In this document: positions 7,171 to 11,100 of the stretch, piece after piece
Position numbering within the stretch: the stretch's first letter is position 1
Layout: each line of letters begins with the position of its first letter
DNA from: Devosiaceae bacterium
GTDB lineage: Bacteria > Pseudomonadota > Alphaproteobacteria > Rhizobiales > Devosiaceae
DNA: 11,100 bases
Reading direction: 5' to 3'
NCBI GenBank assembly: GCA_021648375.1
Contig: JAKISW010000056.1
Coordinates: 1-11,100, forward strand
The notes under the pieces: generated by a model
What the model was told of the DNA's origin: nothing
Seen by the model: only the letters and a program-made list of their open reading frames with translations
Databases searched by the model: none
Position numbers and translations under genes: made by a program

Positions 7171-7190
7171 TTTGTTTTGGTTTGTTTTGG
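7171..7190 (+). repeat. perfect 10-bp tandem duplication TTTGTTTTGG x2
   Basis: Two identical adjacent copies (7171-7180, 7181-7190) end three bases before the mature 5' end of tRNA-Lys, so the transcript leader would carry both. The G/T-only sequence and exact duplication suggest recent slippage; a role in tRNA processing is only speculation. Confidence 0.7.
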
Positions 7191-7193
7191 TAT

Positions 7194-7268
7194 GCGCCCG
7201 TAGCTCAGTGGTAGAGCATCCGACTTTTAATCGGACGGTCGAAAGTTCGAATCTTTCCGGGCGTACCA
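7194..7268 (+). tRNA. tRNA-Lys (TTT)
   Basis: A complete 75-base cloverleaf. The acceptor stem GCGCCCG pairs with CGGGCGT with one G-U end pair. The D arm is TAGCTCAGTGGTAGAGC, the anticodon stem TCCGA/TCGGA encloses the loop CTTTTAA with anticodon TTT, and the T arm contains GTTCGAATC. The 3' CCA is encoded (7266-7268). Confidence 0.96.
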
Positions 7269-7351
7269 CACACTTCGTATGATTTACTTATGGCTATTAC
7301 ATCCAAAGGACGCTTCCCCGCCCCCCGCCGGTTCCATTCACTTTACTCATG

Positions 7352-7855
7352 CTATGACAGGGTGTGGGCTTTTTTACCCTCGGCCGGTATATCGCCGGTC
7401 ACTCTACACATAAAACAATTGTTACGCGCCGAACGCACATCGACAAAGGCCACTTTTTGTTGCGCCAGTATCTCAACCAGCGTCGGCTCAATATCAGCCT
7501 TCAGTGTGATTTTGCCGGTGCCATAGATAATCCGACAGTCAGCACTATATCCCTTTAGCAAATAATCCGGGCTATGGCACAATATGGGTGGTATTCCCTG
7601 CCCTGCCCACGCAACACAATTCTCCGCGCACAAAAATATCGGCCCGGTTTCAGCATAGGGTTGCAACGCCGGAAATGGTCGCGCGGCACAAATTAAAAAT
7701 TCTTCCCCTTCAGGAATAAATTGCAAACAATGTCGGCAGGGATTACCAGCGCCATCGGAGATAGAGCGCTCAGCAGACAAGTTGTAATCATCCACAACGC
7801 CATTGCGAATTTGCGCTACCCACGCACTGTCATAGGGGTGAAATTTCAGAGGCAA
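7352..7855 (-). CDS. DUF1203 family protein
   Basis: The 167-residue product matches my memory of the DUF1203 family, small soluble proteins of unknown function. The typical features are GNPCRHCLQFIPEGEEFLIC (38-56), then ARPF, then PYAETGPIFLC (66-76). It has nine or so cysteines, including the CRHC pair (40, 43), Cys76 and Cys80, Cys93, and a C-terminal NCFMC pair (147, 150). This suggests metal binding or redox chemistry, which is an inference. Translation starts at TTG (7855-7853): a strong AAGGAGA (7862-7868) sits 7 bases upstream and no ATG is placed better. It is on the same strand as the KduD-like gene, 162 bases downstream, separated by the 16-base repeat array. Whether it belongs to the same transcript is unclear. 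Confidence 0.82.
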   Translation of the reverse strand: MPLKFHPYDSAWVAQIRNGVVDDYNLSAERSISDGAGNPCRHCLQFIPEGEEFLICAARPFPALQPYAETGPIFLCAENCVAWAGQGIPPILCHSPDYLLKGYSADCRIIYGTGKITLKADIEPTLVEILAQQKVAFVDVRSARNNCFMCRVTGDIPAEGKKAHTLS

Positions 7856-7861
7856 GGCTGA

Positions 7862-7868
7862 TCTCCTT
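7862..7868 (-). promoter_or_regulatory. ribosome binding site deciding the TTG start of the DUF1203 gene
   Basis: AAGGAGA on the minus strand is a near-perfect Shine-Dalgarno sequence, 7 bases before the TTG codon. It is the strongest reason for calling the non-ATG start. Confidence 0.75.
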
Positions 7869-7955
7869 CAAGGTTTTTAACACCCTAAACAAAATCAAAT
7901 ATTGGGACGACCCGGTTTTTACCGAAAAATTTTCTACAGGAACCCGCAATTCACT

Positions 7956-8019
7956 CCACCCGAAGAGTGTTCCACCCGAAGAGTGTTCCACCCGAAGAGT
8001 GTTCCACTCGAAGAGTGTT
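7956..8019 (-). repeat. four tandem 16-bp units forming repeated small hairpins
   Basis: Four uninterrupted copies of CCACCCGAAGAGTGTT (plus strand) lie at 7956-7971, 7972-7987, 7988-8003 and 8004-8019. Only the last differs, by one base (CCACTC...). The array touches the TAA of the KduD-like gene, whose last two bases are the final TT. As minus-strand RNA each unit can fold as CACUC-UUC-G(A/G)GUG, a 5-bp stem; the single variable base changes a U-A pair to a U-G pair, so the fold survives on that strand but not in plus-strand RNA. There is no T-run. The 16-base period and lack of spacers exclude a coding heptad or CRISPR array. Confidence 0.85.
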
Positions 8020-8788
8020 ATCGCCCCATCCAGCCGCCATCGACAGTCAGAATAGTGCCGTGCACATAGTCAGATGCATCCGAGGCAAGGAAAACCACAG
8101 GCCCCATAAAATCTTCAGGGCGCCCCCATCGATCGGCCGGAATTCGCTCTAGAATTGAATTGAAGCGCTTCTCGTCATCCTGGAGTGCCTGCGTGTTATC
8201 AGTTTCAACATAGCCCGGAGCGATGGCGTTGACGTTAATTCCTGACCCGGCCCACTCGTTGGCAAGCGCCTTGGTCAATTGACCAATTCCCCCTTTTGAA
8301 GCGGCATAGCCGGGCACTGTAATACCCCCCTGAAAAGTCAGCAGAGACGCTGTAAAAATTATTTTGCCTGATCCACGCTCAAGCATTGAGCGGCCGATCT
8401 CTCGGGTCAGGCGAAATTGAGCTGAAAGATTGACTTCAATGACTTCATCCCAAAATTCATCCGAATGCTCGGCAGCAGGTGCCCGCTTTATGGTGCCAGC
8501 ATTATTGACCAGAATATCAATTTTTGGATGCTGAGACAGAACTTCATTGGCAAAGTCCATCAAGGCCTTTTTGTCAGAAAAATCGCACTTATAGGCGGAA
8601 AATTTTCGGCCGAACGCGGTAATTTCTTTCTCTATCTCACTACCAGATTTTTCAAGCGTTGCGCTAACCCCGATAATATCGGCACCCGCCTGCCCAAGCG
8701 CCACTGCCATTGCACGGCCAATGCCCCGTTTGCATCCGGTAACCAGCGCTACCTTTCCTGTAAGGTCAAATTTTTCAGTGACACTCAT
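8018..8788 (-). CDS. kduD: short-chain dehydrogenase, KduD-like (2-dehydro-3-deoxy-D-gluconate 5-dehydrogenase)
   Basis: The 256-residue product is a classical short-chain dehydrogenase/reductase. The Rossmann motif TGCKRGIG is at 17-24, NNAG at 95-98, Asn120, the catalytic Ser148, and YAASK with Tyr161 and Lys165. FDLTGKVALVTGC at the start and the ending TVDGGWMGR resemble KduD, which interconverts 2-keto-3-deoxygluconate and 2,5-diketo-3-deoxygluconate in hexuronate and pectin/alginate breakdown; 2-deoxy-D-gluconate dehydrogenase is another name used for close relatives. No kduI or kdgK is in the window, so the substrate is inferred. The ATG has AAGGA 6 bases upstream (8795-8799). It follows dctM by 45 bases on the same strand, suggesting one operon with the TRAP transporter. 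The four-copy hairpin array begins at its stop codon. Confidence 0.8.
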   Translation of the reverse strand: MSVTEKFDLTGKVALVTGCKRGIGRAMAVALGQAGADIIGVSATLEKSGSEIEKEITAFGRKFSAYKCDFSDKKALMDFANEVLSQHPKIDILVNNAGTIKRAPAAEHSDEFWDEVIEVNLSAQFRLTREIGRSMLERGSGKIIFTASLLTFQGGITVPGYAASKGGIGQLTKALANEWAGSGINVNAIAPGYVETDNTQALQDDEKRFNSILERIPADRWGRPEDFMGPVVFLASDASDYVHGTILTVDGGWMGR

Positions 8789-8833
8789 TTTTCGTCCTTA
8801 AAGAATTAGTTATGCACAATTGTAATTTATTAA

Positions 8834-10111
8834 TTACCGATAGAGCAACTCAGGCAGCCACATGGAAAGCTGAGGGAAGAATGTGAGCAGCAAAAGCACC
8901 AGAACCAGCGGTACCAGGAATGGTGCAGTCGCAATGACACATCTCTCAAACGGCACCCCCGAAACCTTGGAAAGTACATACAATACCAGTCCCACAGGAG
9001 GCGTCAGCAATCCAATCATCAGGTTGAGGATTAAGATGATACCAAAATGCACCGGATCAACGCCCATCTGCACAGCCACCGGCAGCAAAACCGGGGTCAG
9101 GATTGTAATGGCTGCCAATGTTTCCATAAAACAGCCGACAATCAGCACAATGAGCATAATGATTAAAAGTATCGCCACGCGATTATCGGTAAAGCTCAAA
9201 AGCTGTCCAGCAAACATTTCAGCGACCTGATTTGCGGTCAGAATCCATGCAAAAATTGCCGAAGCAGCAACAATCATCATAATGGAGGCCGTTGTATCAA
9301 TGGTATCAATGGACACCCGCAAAATCCGCTTCAGATCAAGGGTGCGATATACAAAAACCCCTAAGAACAATGCATAAGCGACCGCTGCAATTGCAGCTTC
9401 TGTCGGGGTGAATACTCCAGTTAAAATACCACCTATGATAATCAGAGGTGTCATAAGAGGCAGAATTGCGTGCCATAATGTGTGAAAGAATACAGATAAG
9501 ACAAAGCGATCATCACGGGGATAATTGCGAATTTTGGCATAAACCGCCACCATGAACATCAGGGAGAAAGCCATCAGCATGCCCGGAATAAGTCCGGCAG
9601 CAAACAATTGTCCGATGGAAGTATTGGCTATGACCCCATAAACCACCAGAGGAAGTGATGGCGGAATTATGGGGCCAATGGTGGAGGATGCCGCTGTTAT
9701 CCCCACCGAAAAATCAGTGTCATATCCAGCCTCGCGCATGGCTTTGATTTCGATATTTCCAAGCCCGCCCGCATCGGCAACCGCCGCTCCGGACATGCCA
9801 GCAAAAATCACGCTGGCTCCGACGTTAACATGGCCCAAACCACCGTGCATCCAGCCGACGATTGACCGAGCGAAAGCAAAAATCTTGGTGGTTATGCCAG
9901 CCGAGTTCATAAGGTGTCCGGCCATGATGAAAAATGGAACTGCGATAAGCGGGAATGAATTTATGCCGTTGACCATATTGTGCAGCACAACAACGCTGGG
10001 CAGTCCATCCATCAAAATGAATATCAACGAAGAGACGCCAAGGGCCACAGCCACCGGCGCTCCGGCCAGCAACAATACAAACAAAACAACAAATAAAATA
10101 ATTAAAGCCAT
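8834..10111 (-). CDS. dctM: TRAP transporter large membrane subunit (DctM)
   Basis: The 425-residue hydrophobic protein is the ion-driven transport subunit of a tripartite TRAP system in the inner membrane. Characteristic blocks are PFFIMAGHLMN (59-69), FAGMSGAAVADAGGLG (103-118), SSTIGPIIPPSLPLVVYG (142-159), GVFTPTEAA (232-240) and NLMIGLLTPPVGLVLYV (363-379). About a dozen membrane segments are expected and seem to be present. I prefer the ATG at 10111; a TTG three bases upstream is also in frame. A GAAAG lies about 10 bases before the ATG. It follows dctQ with an 18-base gap and precedes the KduD-like gene. The cargo is set by DctP, so it cannot be read from this subunit. Confidence 0.95.
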   Translation of the reverse strand: MALIILFVVLFVLLLAGAPVAVALGVSSLIFILMDGLPSVVVLHNMVNGINSFPLIAVPFFIMAGHLMNSAGITTKIFAFARSIVGWMHGGLGHVNVGASVIFAGMSGAAVADAGGLGNIEIKAMREAGYDTDFSVGITAASSTIGPIIPPSLPLVVYGVIANTSIGQLFAAGLIPGMLMAFSLMFMVAVYAKIRNYPRDDRFVLSVFFHTLWHAILPLMTPLIIIGGILTGVFTPTEAAIAAVAYALFLGVFVYRTLDLKRILRVSIDTIDTTASIMMIVAASAIFAWILTANQVAEMFAGQLLSFTDNRVAILLIIMLIVLIVGCFMETLAAITILTPVLLPVAVQMGVDPVHFGIILILNLMIGLLTPPVGLVLYVLSKVSGVPFERCVIATAPFLVPLVLVLLLLTFFPQLSMWLPELLYR

Positions 10112-10129
10112 CAAAAAAATGCTTTCAAA

Positions 10130-10708
10130 TCAATCGGATATATCACTAAGCGAGCGCTTTTCCAGCTCGGCTACAACTTGTTCAGGGGGTTGGGAAATCT
10201 TGCGAATAAGCCAATAAAGCGAAAAAACAGCCATGGCGGCAAGGGCGACAGCAACCGCCCAATAAAGAATGCTTTTGGGGATTTCCACGGAGGCCATTTT
10301 AGTACGGGTTTTTTGCGCCAAAATCACTGCCTGATAGGCCAGATATCCATAAAGGGCCATTGAGAAAAATTCCATAACTACCGCCAGCCACTTGCCAACC
10401 GGGGGTGAAAGATAGCGATAAAAGAATTCAAGGAAAATATGAGTGCCCTTGCGGGTCACAGCAACCGCGCCAAAATAGGCAACAATAACCAGCACATACC
10501 TGGCAATTTCTTCTGTCCAGGCCAGGCTGTCATTGAGCACATAACGGGTAAAAAACTGCACAAAAACTATGATTGCCAATGTCCAGAGCGCAATCAATCC
10601 TGGCAAATCCACCAGACTAAAATCAGACAGATCAGTCTCTTCATCTGCGAACACAATGTCAGGACGCGCATCTGGTGCGCGTCCCGGTGTCTGTTTATGG
10701 TCGTTCAT
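10130..10708 (-). CDS. dctQ: TRAP transporter small membrane subunit (DctQ)
   Basis: The 192-residue product has the four-helix layout of DctQ: membrane segments near 36-57, 70-86, 106-131 and 145-167. The family pattern FFTRYVLNDSLAWTEEIARY (52-71) lies at the end of the first helix and the start of the second, with the conserved Trp64 and Glu66-Glu67. RKGTHI follows the second helix. The N-terminal cytoplasmic tail of about 35 residues is polar and longer than the minimum for the family. The ATG at 10708 is 19 bases beyond the dctP stop, with a weak GAGAA site, and the gene precedes dctM by 18 bases, the usual dctP-dctQ-dctM order. Confidence 0.93.
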   Translation of the reverse strand: MNDHKQTPGRAPDARPDIVFADEETDLSDFSLVDLPGLIALWTLAIIVFVQFFTRYVLNDSLAWTEEIARYVLVIVAYFGAVAVTRKGTHIFLEFFYRYLSPPVGKWLAVVMEFFSMALYGYLAYQAVILAQKTRTKMASVEIPKSILYWAVAVALAAMAVFSLYWLIRKISQPPEQVVAELEKRSLSDISD

Positions 10709-10735
10709 ACTAGTTTCTCGTCTTTTACTAGTTTC
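10708..10735. repeat. 10-bp direct repeat TACTAGTTTC at the dctP-dctQ junction
   Basis: TACTAGTTTC occurs at 10708-10717 and 10726-10735 (18-base period). One copy covers the dctP stop codon and the other the region just before the dctQ start codon. It may be a small duplication that set the spacing of the two genes. Confidence 0.5.
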
Positions 10736-11100
10736 CTGGAATAGCAGCCAAACGGTCGAACTGTTCCATGGTGTAGGGAACGCCTTCGCCGGTCAACAGG
10801 GGAAGAACCGCATCGCGGAACGGTGCCTGATCAACTTCGTTGACAGTGATTCCCTGCTCTCTGAACCATGCCACAAGCTCTTGCTCGGACTGACGGATTT
10901 CGCCAGATGCCCGCAACGCGGCCAAATCAAGAACCTTGCGCAGAACATCGGCATCATCGCCAACTCTGGCCAAAGCGTCATTGGAAGCAATAACCAATAG
11001 AGAATTCAAAATATGTCCGGTCAGATTGATATTGGTCTGAACTTCATAGAATCTTTTGAACTGAATGGTGGGCAGTGGATTTTCCTGCGCGTCAACAACA
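10728..11100 (-). CDS. dctP: TRAP transporter solute-binding protein (DctP), C-terminal part
   Basis: The frame is open from the window edge (first full codon at 11099) to TAG at 10730-10728, giving 123 residues. It starts VVDAQENPLPTIQFKRFYEV and continues with LTGHILNSLLVIA. The D-x-QENPLPTI and FYEVQ-x-x-x-x-LTGHI patterns are hallmarks of the C-terminal domain of periplasmic DctP proteins. The TTG at 11009 is internal, not the start. The N-terminal signal peptide and the arginine that binds the carboxylate of the ligand lie beyond the window, so the ligand class cannot be tested here. It is the first visible gene of a dctPQM-kduD set on the minus strand. Confidence 0.93.
   Translation of the reverse strand, partial: VVDAQENPLPTIQFKRFYEVQTNINLTGHILNSLLVIASNDALARVGDDADVLRKVLDLAALRASGEIRQSEQELVAWFREQGITVNEVDQAPFRDAVLPLLTGEGVPYTMEQFDRLAAIPGN

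Noticed and set aside
7956..8019. CRISPR array
   Set aside because: The 16-base units are directly adjacent with no spacers and no cas genes are nearby.
10112..10114. TTG as the dctM start codon
   Set aside because: It is directly followed by an in-frame ATG (10111-10109), which is the more likely start.
11007..11009. TTG as the start of a 93-residue gene
   Set aside because: The frame is open to the window edge and the upstream residues match the DctP family, so this is an internal leucine codon.

Overview
The window looks like a chromosomal segment from an alphaproteobacterium, most probably of the Hyphomicrobiales/Rhizobiales type. The reasons are the glmU-glmS-DUF502 gene cluster, a DctPQM TRAP transporter, a DUF1203 protein, a SPOR-like envelope protein and tRNAs of alphaproteobacterial character. 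The composition is moderately AT-leaning by eye. Genus cannot be assigned from the sequence alone.

Layout from left to right. (1) Bases 1-165 are the right end of an IS3-family insertion sequence (transposase C-terminus plus probable terminal inverted repeat), lying just downstream of a tRNA-Asp(GTC) gene on the minus strand (214-290) that has a good upstream promoter. (2) A plus-strand gene (595-1674) encodes an agmatine/peptidyl-arginine deiminase family enzyme with a probable twin-arginine export signal. (3) A minus-strand cell-envelope cluster follows: glmU (4485-5876), glmS (2658-4484) and a DUF502 membrane protein (1707-2480). GlmS makes glucosamine-6-phosphate and GlmU makes UDP-GlcNAc, the precursor of peptidoglycan and lipid A. 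The DUF502 gene converges on the deiminase gene. (4) Divergent from glmU is a plus-strand gene (6028-7008) for a single-pass membrane protein with a coiled coil, a disordered linker and a C-terminal SPOR-like domain. (5) A tRNA-Lys(TTT) gene (7194-7268) sits behind a leader rich in small repeats. (6) A minus-strand catabolic/transport block runs from the right edge leftwards: dctP (C-terminus only), dctQ, dctM, then a KduD-like short-chain dehydrogenase, then a DUF1203 gene. DctPQM would import an organic or sugar acid using an ion gradient, and the KduD-like enzyme would oxidise or reduce a keto-deoxy sugar acid derived from it.

The least-explained sequence is non-coding. The strongest case is a perfect-period tandem array of four 16-base units (7956-8019) touching the stop codon of the KduD-like gene. 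Each unit can fold into a small hairpin, better in the minus-strand (mRNA) orientation. A second cluster lies upstream of tRNA-Lys: three ACCGGT palindromes, a 7-bp hairpin with a GAAA loop, and a perfect 10-bp tandem duplication. I see no CRISPR array, phage, toxin-antitoxin or defence cassette. Most of the window is ordinary housekeeping and transport content.
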